DNA of 64,000 nt. It comes from Glacieibacterium sp965200405 (GTDB lineage: Bacteria > Pseudomonadota > Alphaproteobacteria > Sphingomonadales > Sphingomonadaceae). Made by a program: the position numbers and the translations under genes. Shown piece after piece: positions 42,572 to 53,311 of this stretch. How positions within the stretch are numbered: the first letter of the stretch is position 1; the number at the start of each line of letters is the position of its first letter. The stretch spans positions 1,798,001 through 1,862,000 of the forward strand of contig NZ_OZ241356.1 of assembly GCF_965200405.1 (NCBI RefSeq). Reading direction: 5' to 3'. The notes beneath the pieces are model-generated. The model searched no databases, had not been told where the DNA came from, and was given only the letters and a program-made list of their open reading frames with translations.

Positions 42572-43308
42572 GCCGCGGCCCGCGCATAGCCATCGCGCTC
42601 GAGTTCGTGCGCCAGATCGGCACCGCCGCTGCGGACGATCCGCCCGCCGACGAGGACATGGACGAAATCGGGCACGACATAGTCGAGCAGGCGCTGGTAA
42701 TGGGTAATCAGCAGCGTCGCACGGTCGGGCGAGCGCAGGCGGTTGATGCCGTCCGAAACCACTCGCAGCGCGTCGATATCGAGGCCGGAGTCGGTTTCGT
42801 CGAGCACTGCCAGCTTGGGCGCGAGGACAGCCATCTGGACCATCTCGTTGCGCTTCTTTTCGCCGCCGGAGAAGCCGACATTGACCGGCCGCTTGAGCAT
42901 GTCCATCGACAGGCCGAAGCCATCGGCCTCGACGCGGACCAGCTTCATGAACTCAGCGCCCGATGCCTCGGCCTCGCCGCGCTGCTTGCGCTGGGCGTTG
43001 AGCGCGGTGCGCAGGAAGGCGAGGTTAGACACGCCGGGAATCTCGACCGGATATTGTAGCCCGAGGAACAGGCCCGCTGCGGCGCGCTCGTGCGGGGCGA
43101 GTTCGAGCAGGTCCTTGCCGTCGAAGGTGACCGAGCCGGAAGTGACCTCATAGCCTGCGCGGCCCGCCAGCACATAGCTCAGCGTCGATTTGCCCGCGCC
43201 GTTCGGCCCCATGATGGCATGGACCTCGCCCGCGCCGACCGTCAGGTTCAGCCCGTTCAGGATCGACTTGCCGTCGACGGTGGCGTGTAGGTCGTTGATG
43301 TTGAGCAC
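42568..43308 (-). CDS. sufC: Fe-S cluster assembly ATPase SufC
   Basis: A 246-residue ABC-type ATPase driving conformational change in SufBCD. Walker A is IMGPNGAGKSTLSYVLAGR, the signature motif is FSGGEKKRNEMVQM, and Walker B is LAVLDETDSGLDIDALRVV. The start is a GTG that shares its G with the TAG stop of the preceding lipoprotein gene (TAGTG), indicating translational coupling. Confidence 0.96.
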   Translation of the reverse strand: MLNINDLHATVDGKSILNGLNLTVGAGEVHAIMGPNGAGKSTLSYVLAGRAGYEVTSGSVTFDGKDLLELAPHERAAAGLFLGLQYPVEIPGVSNLAFLRTALNAQRKQRGEAEASGAEFMKLVRVEADGFGLSMDMLKRPVNVGFSGGEKKRNEMVQMAVLAPKLAVLDETDSGLDIDALRVVSDGINRLRSPDRATLLITHYQRLLDYVVPDFVHVLVGGRIVRSGGADLAHELERDGYARAAA

Positions 43309-43690
43309 TAAACGGCTTTCTTGTCGGAAAGTTTGCGGGTGACGATCGCAGTGTTGGCATGGTCGCGGAGCTGGCTGTCGGCGAGGCGCATCGAGCGTTC
43401 GGCGACCAGCGCGGCGGTCGGAGCATCCTTGCCCGCGGCCTGCTGTGCCGCCGCGAGCTTGGCCACCGCATTGCCACGCGCCTCGATGCAAGACTTCATC
43501 GCGAGGTCGGCGAGCGTGCCGGGTTCGGCGGCGCTCAAGTCGACCGCAGCGGCCGCCTTGTCGACGCAGGTCGCATAGGCGGTGGATGCATCGTCGGCTT
43601 CGGCCTGGGCAGGGTTGGCGGCAACCACCGGCGCTGTCGCGTTCGAGCCGCAAGCTGTTAGCGCCAACGCTGCCAGGCAAGCGAGCCGCA

Positions 43691-43694
<4 letters not shown>
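43308..43694 (-). CDS. Putative lipoprotein encoded between sufB and sufC
   Basis: A 128-residue protein with a lipobox ALALTAC near residue 15 (MMRLACLAALALTACGS) and a helical, Ala-rich mature part. Two further Cys occur in TAYATCVDKAAA and LAMKSCIEARGN, a spacing like a lysozyme-inhibitor-type disulfide pair. No family is recognised. Its start overlaps the sufB stop (ATGA) and its stop overlaps the sufC start, so it is embedded in, and coupled to, the SUF operon. Why an envelope lipoprotein is in this cytoplasmic pathway is unclear. Confidence 0.75.
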
Positions 43695-45180
<1,486 letters not shown>

Positions 45181-45184
<4 letters not shown>

Positions 45185-45609
45185 GCGGCTACTCCGGCGC
45201 GCGACGGCTGCAGCAGGTCGGCGAGGCTGACCGCCAGCAGGGCGTTGCGAACTGCGATATTGATTGGACCCCAATGGCCGCGCACGGCGCAGCTGCCTTC
45301 CAGCGCGCAGGCCGAAACCTCGCCACCGTTCTGGCACTGGGTGAGTGCGATGGGACCCTCGACCGCCTCGACGATCGCCGCGACGGTGATGTCGGCTGCG
45401 GCGCGCCCGAGGTGGAAGCCACCGCAGACGCCGCGCGTCGAGACCAGTAGCCCGGCGCGGGCCAGTGTACCCATCAGCTTGGCGACCGTCGGCGCAGGGA
45501 TGCCGGTGTGCGCCGCGACCGCTGCCGCCGACAACTTCGGATCGCGCGACTTGGCCGCCGCGGTCATGACCACGACCGCATAATCGGCAAGGTTGCTAAG
45601 GCGGATCAC
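45181..45609 (-). CDS. Rrf2 family SUF-operon regulator
   Basis: A 142-residue winged-helix repressor. HTH: LSNLADYAVVVMTAAAKS, KLSAAAVAAHTGIPAPTVAKLMGTLARAGLL, wing RGVCGGFHLGR. Three cysteines in LTQCQNGGEVSACALEGSC probably ligate an iron-sulfur cluster, as in IscR and the SUF regulator group, so it would repress suf when clusters are sufficient. The start is a GTG at 45609. It leads the operon, allowing autoregulation; a candidate promoter is at 45643-45672. Confidence 0.93.
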
Positions 45610-45642
45610 ATGGTTCCCGTAAAGCGGAGCGAATTGGTCCGG

Positions 45643-45672
45643 CTTATGTGGGAACGGTGTCGAGCAAGTCAA
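45643..45672 (-). promoter_or_regulatory. Candidate promoter of the SUF operon
   Basis: On the minus strand TTGACT (45672-45667) and CATAAG (45648-45643) are spaced by 18 bases, about 34 bases before the Rrf2 start. This fits a housekeeping sigma-70-type promoter. Flanking gttccc/gggaac half-sites might be part of a regulator site. Inferred by eye only. Confidence 0.4.
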
Positions 45673-45726
45673 GCGATGGCCGGGCCGTTGACCGCAAACC
45701 GGCGGATCACTAGTGAAAATCCAAGT

Positions 45727-45803
45727 GCGCCCGTAGCTCAGCCGGATAGAGCAGGGCTTTCCTAAAGCCAAGGTCGGGGGTTCGATTCCCTTCGGGCGCA
45801 CCA
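45727..45803 (+). tRNA. tRNA-Arg (anticodon CCT)
   Basis: A 77-base cloverleaf: acceptor GCGCCCG/CGGGCGC, D stem GCTC/GAGC, anticodon loop TTCCTAA giving CCT (reads AGG), T loop TTCGATT, and encoded CCA. The anticodon stem has a G-A mismatch at its first pair and the T stem has two G-T wobbles, so it is slightly weak but all invariant loop bases are present. A TTGACC box at 45688 may be its -35. Confidence 0.93.
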
Positions 45804-45950
45804 AGCCGCCGAACACACCTCCCGGAACCGGCGCGGACGCCATCAGGATCGCTTCCCGCTTTGATCGCGAGCCGCCCGTGGCTACTACGGTCCCGATCGC
45901 GCGTGTAGGCAATGCCCTGAACCGCGACGATAGGGTGGGGACTGGACGAC

Positions 45951-48900
45951 ATGCGGATTGATCTTCTTGCGACAGCTTTGATCGGTGTCGGTCTGGTTGC
46001 GCCAGGCGTCGCGACAGCCTCGACCTCGGTGTTCATCACGCGGCCTGCAGACGCGCGCGCGATCACCGTCGACGCGCCCAGCGATGGTCGGCGCGACGCC
46101 ACCGCCGCGGTGCAGAAGGCGATCGACGCGGCCGAGGCCAAGGGCGCGGGCGGCATCGTCTTCCTGCCGTCGGGTCGCTACCGTCTGTCGCGCACCGTCT
46201 ACCTCTGGCCCGGTGTACGCCTGTTCGGCGTCGGGCCGACGCGTCCGGTCTTCGTTCTCGGCGACAACACGCCCGGCTTCGACAAGGGCGTCGCCAACAT
46301 GATCATCTTTGCCGGGGCAGGGCCGGGCGGAACGCGCCGCGTGCCGTTCCCGCCGCCCGGCAGCATACCGTTCAACGACAAGATCGCCGACGCCAACCCC
46401 GGCACCTTCTACTCGGCGATGAGCAACGTCGATATCGAGATCGGCAACGGCAATGCGGGCGCGGCGGCGATCCGCTTCCACGCGGCGCAGCACGCCTATC
46501 TGGCGCACATGGACTTCCATCTCGGCTCCGGCCTGGCGGGCCTGTACCATGTCGCCAACGAGGCGGAGGACCTGCACTTCTACGGCGGCCGCTATGGCAT
46601 CCTTGCGGAGAAGACCTCGCCGGCGTGGCAGTTCACCCTGATCGATTCCACATTCGACGGGCAGCGCGAAGCGGCGATCCGCGAACACGAGGCGAGCCTG
46701 ACGCTGGTCAACACCAGCTTTCGCAACGTTCCCGTCGCGATCGACATCGACGCCGGCTATTCCGACTGGCTGTGGGGCAAGAACGTCCGCTTCGAGAACG
46801 TCAGCCAGGCCGCTGTCGTCATCAGCAACGAGAACAACCCGGCGACCCAGATCGGCTTCGAGAACGCCGTCGCCAGCCGCACGCCGACCTTTGCCCGTTT
46901 CCGCGAGAGCGGCCGGACGGTCGCCCCCGCCGGGCCCACCTATCACGTCACCGCCTTCAATTACGGCCTGACCGTTCCCGGCCTCGGCAGCATGGGCAAG
47001 TTCGCGACCAACCTCCAGTCGGAGCGCTTGCGCACCATGCCGGCGCCGCTCGCTCCGGCAATCCGGGCGCTGCCGCCGACGACCGAATGGGCCAACGTCC
47101 GCAGCCTCGGCGTCAAGGGCGACGACAAGACCGACGACACCGCCGCCATCCAGAAGGCGATCGACACCAACCGCGTCGTCTATTTCCCGTCGGGCCGCTA
47201 CCTCGTCACCGATACGCTGCGGATGAAGCCCGATACCGTGCTGGTCGCGCTCCATCCCAGCCTGACCCAGATAATCCTGGCGGACAGCACGCCCGCCTAC
47301 ATGGGCGTCGGCGGACCCAAGGCGCTGGTGCAGTCCGCGGTCGGCGGCGGCGGCATCGTCTCCGGGCTGGGGCTGTACACCGGCGGCATCAACCCGCGCG
47401 CCACTGCGCTGTTCTGGACTGCGGGCGAGACTTCGCTGGTCCAGGACGTCAAGATCCAGGGCGGGCACGGCACGCTGCTGGCCGACGGCAGCCGCTTCGA
47501 TCCCTACAACGCCAACCACACCGGAGATCCCGATCCACGCAAGCGCTGGGACGCGCAATATCCCAGCTTCTGGGTGACCAACGGCGGCGGCGGCACCTTC
47601 TCCAACCTGTGGAGCGTCGATACCTACAGCCAGGCCGGCTTCTACGTCTCCGATACCAAGACCCCGGGGCATGTCTACCAGCTGTCGAGCGAGCACCATG
47701 TCCGGAGCGAGATCGTCCTCAACCGCGCCGAGAATTGGGAGTTCCTGGCGCCGCAGACCGAGCAGGAGGCCGGCGAGAGCCAGGATACCGTGTCGCTCGA
47801 GGTGAGGGATTCGCGCAACCTGCTGTTCGCCAACTACCACGCCTACCGCGTCACCCGCTCGCTGAAGCCGGTCGAGACCGCAGTCCGCCTGTACAATTCC
47901 AGCAACATCCGTTTCCGTAACATGCACGTCAACGCCGAGAGCGGGCTCGCCACCTGCGATGCGAACGGCTGCGGCAATTACCTGCGGATCAGCAAATTTC
48001 CGGCCGAGAATGCCATCCAGGACATCACTCACAAGCTCGAAGTCCGCGAGCGCTCCTTCGCCGTCCTCGACGTGCCCGCCGATCCGGTCGCGCCGCGTCG
48101 CAACGGCAAGGTCGAAAAGCTGGAGGGCGGCTTCTACTCGATCGGCGGCGGCGCGGTCGACGCGAGCGGCAAGCTCTATTTCGTCGAGCACAAATTTCAC
48201 CGCATCTATAGCTGGTCCGCCGCCGACGGCCTGTCGCTGGTCCGCGACGCGCCGCTCGATCCGGTCAGCCTGAGCTTCGACAAGTCGGGCAACCTCGTCG
48301 TGCTGTCGTCGGACGGCGCGGAGGGTACCGTCTACGCCTTCAAGCCCGGCAGCCCGGACGACCAGATGATCGTGATCCCACCGACGCCGGTCGCCGCGCA
48401 CCCTGGAGCGGCGACGATCCTGCCGGTCAATTACTGGAACAATGGCGAGTTCAAGGACCAGCTCGACACTGCCACCTACCGCTTTACCACCCCCGCCGAG
48501 ATGTTCGCGCGCGACATGGCGCTGCCCAAGTCACGCGAATATGTCTCGCCGGATGGCAGCCTGGTGATGCCGGCGTTCCGGACTTTCCAGCAGGGACCGT
48601 CGAACTTCCTAGGCTGGCGCTTCTCGGACACGCTCGACTCCTACGGCCTGACGACGGCGCCGGTCGGCGATCGGGTGTTCGTCATCAACAGCTCGGAGCA
48701 GAAGACCTTTTCGGGCCTCGTCGGCGCGGGCGGCAGTGTCACCGATCTCAAGCTGTTCGCCCAGCGCGGCGGCGAGAGCGTCGTCGTCGGTGCGAAGGGC
48801 GAGGTCTATGTCGCCGACGGGCAGGTCTTCGTCTACGACCGCAGCGGCAAGGCGGCCGGCCAGATCGACGTGCCCGAGCGGCCGTTGCAGCTCCTGCTCG

Positions 48901-48968
48901 GCGGCCCGGCCAAGGACACGCTGTTCATCCTCACCCACCACTCCCTGTATTCGGTGAAGGTCGGCTGA
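45951..48968 (+). CDS. Exported beta-helix protein (two pectate-lyase-3 domains) with C-terminal beta-propeller
   Basis: A 1005-residue secreted protein with signal peptide MRIDLLATALIGVGLVAPGV. Two pectate-lyase-3/GH55-like repeats begin at about residue 45 (DGRRDATAAVQKAIDAAEAKG, VFLPSGRYRLS) and about 385 (SLGVKGDDKTDDTAAIQKAI, YFPSGRYLVTDTLRM), each starting a right-handed beta-helix. From about residue 715 the sequence switches to an SMP-30/gluconolactonase-like propeller (GGGAVDASGKLYFVEHKFHRIYSWS; LSFDKSGNLVVLSSDG; GEVYVADGQVFVYDRSG). Probably a polysaccharide-active enzyme; substrate and catalytic acid cannot be assigned. Monocistronic, 147 bases after tRNA-Arg. Confidence 0.8.
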   Translation: MRIDLLATALIGVGLVAPGVATASTSVFITRPADARAITVDAPSDGRRDATAAVQKAIDAAEAKGAGGIVFLPSGRYRLSRTVYLWPGVRLFGVGPTRPVFVLGDNTPGFDKGVANMIIFAGAGPGGTRRVPFPPPGSIPFNDKIADANPGTFYSAMSNVDIEIGNGNAGAAAIRFHAAQHAYLAHMDFHLGSGLAGLYHVANEAEDLHFYGGRYGILAEKTSPAWQFTLIDSTFDGQREAAIREHEASLTLVNTSFRNVPVAIDIDAGYSDWLWGKNVRFENVSQAAVVISNENNPATQIGFENAVASRTPTFARFRESGRTVAPAGPTYHVTAFNYGLTVPGLGSMGKFATNLQSERLRTMPAPLAPAIRALPPTTEWANVRSLGVKGDDKTDDTAAIQKAIDTNRVVYFPSGRYLVTDTLRMKPDTVLVALHPSLTQIILADSTPAYMGVGGPKALVQSAVGGGGIVSGLGLYTGGINPRATALFWTAGETSLVQDVKIQGGHGTLLADGSRFDPYNANHTGDPDPRKRWDAQYPSFWVTNGGGGTFSNLWSVDTYSQAGFYVSDTKTPGHVYQLSSEHHVRSEIVLNRAENWEFLAPQTEQEAGESQDTVSLEVRDSRNLLFANYHAYRVTRSLKPVETAVRLYNSSNIRFRNMHVNAESGLATCDANGCGNYLRISKFPAENAIQDITHKLEVRERSFAVLDVPADPVAPRRNGKVEKLEGGFYSIGGGAVDASGKLYFVEHKFHRIYSWSAADGLSLVRDAPLDPVSLSFDKSGNLVVLSSDGAEGTVYAFKPGSPDDQMIVIPPTPVAAHPGAATILPVNYWNNGEFKDQLDTATYRFTTPAEMFARDMALPKSREYVSPDGSLVMPAFRTFQQGPSNFLGWRFSDTLDSYGLTTAPVGDRVFVINSSEQKTFSGLVGAGGSVTDLKLFAQRGGESVVVGAKGEVYVADGQVFVYDRSGKAAGQIDVPERPLQLLLGGPAKDTLFILTHHSLYSVKVG

Positions 48969-48973
48969 GGCGC

Positions 48974-50353
48974 CTAGGTCGCCGCTTTCGACTGGCGCAT
49001 CAGGACATAGACCATCACGCCGAGCGCCGCGGTGCCGAGCAGCAGCAGGCCCCATAGCACCAGCGCGCGGCGGGATGCGCCGGTATCGCCGGCTCCTGCG
49101 GCAAGGGTGAACGCCTCGGCTGCAACCGCGACCGTGGCGAGCGGCAGGCTGTCCTCGGCACGCTCCGTATAGGACGGCATGAGCGTCGAGCGTGGCAGAT
49201 AGGCGCTGGGAACGGCAGCCTGTCCGGCAGAGATGGTGAACGGCGCGGAGCCGGTGACCAGGACGATCACCTGCACCGGATCGAACTGCAGCTCGATGCC
49301 CGGCACCCCGGCAAAGCCGGCAGCCCGCGCATCGGCCTCGATCCGCACCTGCCGATAGCTGCCGCCGCTCAGCTCGATCGTGTCGTCGCCGCGACGCTTG
49401 CCGCCCGCCATCATCGAGTAGACGGTGCCCGAGCCCATCGGCGTCCACGACTGCTCGCGATCGTCGCGGCCCAGCACGCGCAGCGGCATGACGAAATTGT
49501 CGCCCACCGGCCTGACCTGCACAGCCGCGACCGGCGTCGCGAAAGGGACCTCGAAGGTCAGCGCATGGGCATCTTCCAGCGCCACGCCGGTCAGTCCGAC
49601 ACCGGCGCGCGGCGTTGCGAGGATGTTGCGCGCCGTGGTCAGGGTCGCGCCGCGCACCGCGATCGGCGACAGCGGTCGCGGGTTGGCGGTCCAGGTGACG
49701 CGCAGATACCGGTCGTGCAGGTCAACGGGGTCGAGCTTGATGGTCTCCGACCGGGCGGCGCGTGGATAGGCGCCGGTGCGGTACAGCACGATGTCTCCGA
49801 CCGGCCACCAGGTCTTGAGGTCGGCGCTGCCCTCGACGACGAAGCTGATGGTCTGTTCCAGCGGCACGTCGGCGTCGAGCGTGATGCCGACGACCGGTGC
49901 CTCGATCCGCCTGGTGTCGAGCAAGGCGCCGAGTACGACGCTACCGGTTCCTGCCGCGCTGTCGACCTTGCCGTCGAGCTGAACGACGCGGGCTTCGCCG
50001 CGGTCGTCGACCTGCAGCGACACGCCGGTGACGTTGAGACGACCGGGCGCCCCGAGGATCGGCGACGCTTTCACGACGATCGATTGCTGCTCGGTGCGCA
50101 GGCGCGAGATCGGGTCGGAGATCGCCATCGGCAGTGCCTGGCCCTGGGCGTTGAACACCCGCAGGTCGGTGTGATCGGCGGTGCGCAGCCGGGCCAGCAC
50201 CTGCGGCGGCAGCAGGATGCGCTGCAGTGGCGCGCCGGGTGCGACGGTCACCGGCAGGCGTACGGCATAGGCTGCCGGATCGTTGGCGTCGGGCGCCGCC
50301 ATCGCAGTCGCCAGCATGGCACTTGCGATCAGGCATAGCCGGATCAGCCTCAT
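48974..50353 (-). CDS. DUF3999 family protein
   Basis: A 459-residue envelope protein with a signal peptide (MRLIRLCLIASAMLATAMAA) and one C-terminal membrane helix (LVLWGLLLLGTAALGVMVYVLM), so a large periplasmic domain is anchored in the inner membrane. The DUF3999 hallmark is YAVRLPVTVAPGAPLQRILLP and DHTDLRVFNAQGQALPMAI; the rest is beta-rich (LYRTGAYPRAARSETIKLDP). The family has no known function. It overlaps the DUF2339 gene by four bases (ATGA); this pair recurs in many bacteria and probably forms one complex. Confidence 0.88.
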   Translation of the reverse strand: MRLIRLCLIASAMLATAMAAPDANDPAAYAVRLPVTVAPGAPLQRILLPPQVLARLRTADHTDLRVFNAQGQALPMAISDPISRLRTEQQSIVVKASPILGAPGRLNVTGVSLQVDDRGEARVVQLDGKVDSAAGTGSVVLGALLDTRRIEAPVVGITLDADVPLEQTISFVVEGSADLKTWWPVGDIVLYRTGAYPRAARSETIKLDPVDLHDRYLRVTWTANPRPLSPIAVRGATLTTARNILATPRAGVGLTGVALEDAHALTFEVPFATPVAAVQVRPVGDNFVMPLRVLGRDDREQSWTPMGSGTVYSMMAGGKRRGDDTIELSGGSYRQVRIEADARAAGFAGVPGIELQFDPVQVIVLVTGSAPFTISAGQAAVPSAYLPRSTLMPSYTERAEDSLPLATVAVAAEAFTLAAGAGDTGASRRALVLWGLLLLGTAALGVMVYVLMRQSKAAT

Positions 50354-53214
50354 GCCGGCACCGGTCCGGGCACGGCTTCGACGGCCTTTGGCGGCAGCGG
50401 GGCGAAATAGCCGACGACCAGCATCAGCAGTCCGACGACGATGAAGGTGACGATACGCTCCCCGCCGCCCGCGTTGGACTGGTCGACCAGCAGCAGCTTG
50501 GCGACGACCAGCGCCAGCAGCGCCGCGCCGGTCAGCCACATCGACCGCTTCAGCCGCCGATGCGCGGTTACCATCAGGCCCAGCGCCAGCAGCGTCCACA
50601 GGATCGACAGGCCGGTCTCGACCGCGAAATTGCCGAGCAGCGCGTCCGGCGACCAGTCGACGCCGAGGTAATGATGCGCCGTCCGCAGCCACACCGTGTT
50701 GATGCCGATGAACGCCAGCCCGGCGAGTGGCGCCAGCGCGCGGCGGCCGTGGAGCCACATCGAGCCGCCGGGGGTCGGCACGGCGGCAACGACCGCGCGC
50801 CGCCAGATCATCAGTGTGCCGATTGCCAGCGCCAGCGTCAGGTCGATCGGGTTGAGCAGCGGAATATACGGCAGCGGCCTGGTGTTGCCCGACGCGAGCA
50901 GCGCCGTGACCAGCGCACCCAGGAAGACCAGCACCGCCAGCGGCAGGGCGGCGACCCAGAAGTAACCGACCGCATGCGGGTTCAACGGCCAGCGCCGCTT
51001 GCCCAGTGCATCGGCCCGGTTGGCACGCCCGGCCCAGCCCGCCAGCAGCATCAGCACCGCCACCGAGCTGACCAGCGCAACGACGCCGCCCCACGATGTC
51101 TTCCAAAGATATGCCTTGTCGATCCAGAACCACAGGCAGTCCGCCAGCATCAGCGTCAACAGCCAGACGCTGCCGACATGGGTGGCACGGAACAGGCCCG
51201 ATACGGCGGCATCACCGGGATCGCGGTCGCCGAGGTACAGCAGGCGATAGTGGATGGCGATCGCCGCCAGCCAGATTATCCAGTCCGGTGTGCGGAGGAC
51301 GTGGTCGGCATCGAACGCCTGCGCGACGAAGGTCAGCGCCAGAAGCGGCAGCGTCGCGCGGCCCGGCCATGTCGCCACCGACCAGGACGCACGCCGGCCG
51401 ACGAACGCCGAGACCCAGGCGCTGACCGCAATGGCGAGCATGGTCAGGAGGCGCTGCAGCCCGATGTCGAATACCGGCTGTGCGGCCTTGCCGGCCTCGA
51501 AAGGCGGCGTATTGCGGTTGATCTCCAAGGTCAGGGTCAGGCACCAGAACAGGAAGCCGAACAGGAACATCGGCTTGGATAGCACCGCCTCCAATGCTGC
51601 ATAGCCGGTTGCCCAACGCGAACCGCTGTGCGGCAGCGGCCGGCGTAGCCACCAGGCGATAGCCAGCGCGGGCAGGGTGACCAGCAATCCGCCGATGAAC
51701 ATCGGATTGGCCAGTGGCAAGGCGAAGACGCCGTCGCCGATCCGGCTGAAATAGACCAGCGCCGCGATCAGCTGGAGCAGCAGGCCGAAGGCGCGCGGCA
51801 ACCAGCGCGCCTGTCGTGAGCCGACCCAGAAGGCGCCGGCCCCTTCCAGCGCCCAGACCGACGACGTCCATTGCGCGCCCAGCGCCAACGGCACCGCGAG
51901 CGTGACGAAGCCGACGCCGATCGCCAGCATGCACTCGGTCATCAAGCGGTACTTGCCGGCACCGCGCCGCATCAGCACGGCCGCCAACACGAGGTACAGA
52001 GCTCCGAAGCAAAGTGCCGAGAAGGCCGACCCGAATTCCAGATGGCGGACCAGCCCGGCCTGCAATCCGAAACCGGCCAGTGCAGGGCCGAACAGCAGCG
52101 TGCTGTCGACGACGTTGCTCGTCGTCCCGGGACGGGGCGGCGTGTTGCGTGCGTAAAGGATGGCGGCGGCCAGATAGATCAGCACGAAGCCGATCAGGAA
52201 CGCCTGCGAGGTCGCATAGCTCGACGGCTCATAGCTCAGCACGCCCCACAGCGTCGCGAGGCCGAAGGTGAAGAAGAAGCCGGTGAGGTTGACGGCGCGC
52301 CACGACCGCGCCTGCGCGATGTACAGCACGGCGAGGCTGAGCAGCGTGAAATAGCCGAACAGCGCGACACTGCTGCCGCCACCATTGGACAGCAGGATCG
52401 GCACCGCGAAACCGCCGACGAACGACGTCACCGCCAGCGACTGCGAGTTCTGCAGCAGGGCCAGGGCGCAGCCGAGCGCGCAGACGACGACCATCAGCGC
52501 GAAGGCCGGCCACAGCGGCAGGATGGCGAACAGCTTGAACCCCGCGAAGATCGTCAGGTAGATTGTCGCGACGCCGGCCCCTTGCAGCGACAGCGCAAAT
52601 GCCGGCTGCTGGTTGCGCCGGTTGAAGCCGACGACCAGCAATGCGGTGCCGATGGCGGCGATCAACGCCAGTCGCAATTCCGGCGGAAACAGCCCGGCGC
52701 TGGCCGCATAGCGCGCCAGGAACGTCAGGCCGATGAACAGGATGACCAGCCCGACACGGACGACCGTATTGCCACCGAGCAGCCAGTTCCTGGCGGCGTC
52801 GAAACCGACCTCGATGAAGTTCGGAGCGGCGGGTTCGGGTGCGGGCTCCGGCGCCGGCACGAAATCGGCCGCGATGCGCCGCAGTTCGGCACTGCGGTCT
52901 AGAATCGGGGCCTCGACGGGGAGTGGCGGCACGACCGGCGGTGCGACGCGGTCGCGAACCGCTAGATCGGAAGCGAATGCTGCATCGGTGGTCGACGGAA
53001 GGGGCACCGCGCCATTGGCTGGGAGGTTCGCGACCAACTCCCGGACTTCGGCCAGCAGCTTCTCGTTGCTTGCCGCGACCTGCGAGCGGACGGCGGAACG
53101 CAGCCACAAGCCGGCAAAGAACCCGACAAACCCCCCGACGAACAAGCCCGGCAGGTCATAGTCGCCGAATGCCAGGCCAAGCAGCGCGCCAACGGCGATA
53201 GCCCAAAGGATCAT
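50350..53214 (-). CDS. DUF2339 family giant membrane protein
   Basis: A 954-residue polytopic protein with more than twenty predicted helices. It starts MILWAIAVGALLGLAFGDYD with an N-terminal glycine-zipper-like helix pair, followed by a cytoplasmic Pro/Ala-rich segment (about 60-140, VAPPVVPPLPVEAPILD and FVPAPEPAPEPAAPNFIEVG), then the DUF2339 core beginning ARNWLLGGNTVVRVGLVILFIGLTF. No enzymatic motif is visible. The family is uncharacterised; coupling to DUF3999 suggests a membrane/periplasm complex, perhaps envelope-stress or polymer related (inference). Confidence 0.88.
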   Translation of the reverse strand: MILWAIAVGALLGLAFGDYDLPGLFVGGFVGFFAGLWLRSAVRSQVAASNEKLLAEVRELVANLPANGAVPLPSTTDAAFASDLAVRDRVAPPVVPPLPVEAPILDRSAELRRIAADFVPAPEPAPEPAAPNFIEVGFDAARNWLLGGNTVVRVGLVILFIGLTFLARYAASAGLFPPELRLALIAAIGTALLVVGFNRRNQQPAFALSLQGAGVATIYLTIFAGFKLFAILPLWPAFALMVVVCALGCALALLQNSQSLAVTSFVGGFAVPILLSNGGGSSVALFGYFTLLSLAVLYIAQARSWRAVNLTGFFFTFGLATLWGVLSYEPSSYATSQAFLIGFVLIYLAAAILYARNTPPRPGTTSNVVDSTLLFGPALAGFGLQAGLVRHLEFGSAFSALCFGALYLVLAAVLMRRGAGKYRLMTECMLAIGVGFVTLAVPLALGAQWTSSVWALEGAGAFWVGSRQARWLPRAFGLLLQLIAALVYFSRIGDGVFALPLANPMFIGGLLVTLPALAIAWWLRRPLPHSGSRWATGYAALEAVLSKPMFLFGFLFWCLTLTLEINRNTPPFEAGKAAQPVFDIGLQRLLTMLAIAVSAWVSAFVGRRASWSVATWPGRATLPLLALTFVAQAFDADHVLRTPDWIIWLAAIAIHYRLLYLGDRDPGDAAVSGLFRATHVGSVWLLTLMLADCLWFWIDKAYLWKTSWGGVVALVSSVAVLMLLAGWAGRANRADALGKRRWPLNPHAVGYFWVAALPLAVLVFLGALVTALLASGNTRPLPYIPLLNPIDLTLALAIGTLMIWRRAVVAAVPTPGGSMWLHGRRALAPLAGLAFIGINTVWLRTAHHYLGVDWSPDALLGNFAVETGLSILWTLLALGLMVTAHRRLKRSMWLTGAALLALVVAKLLLVDQSNAGGGERIVTFIVVGLLMLVVGYFAPLPPKAVEAVPGPVPA

Positions 53215-53311
53215 TCAATCGAGCCCCCCAGCCCGGGACCGCGAGGCGGCAGATACTCCAATACAGTTGCACGTGAGAAACGGCATTGGCAAGTTTGGCC
53301 GGTACGCCGGC

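Noticed and set aside
45885..48401. Long minus-strand frame (838 codons) opposite the beta-helix protein
   Set aside because: Same type of antisense artefact; Arg/Asp-rich and without domain signatures.
45727..48968. tRNA-Arg as an integration site for a genomic island
   Set aside because: No integrase, no repeated tRNA 3' end and no mobility genes were found downstream.
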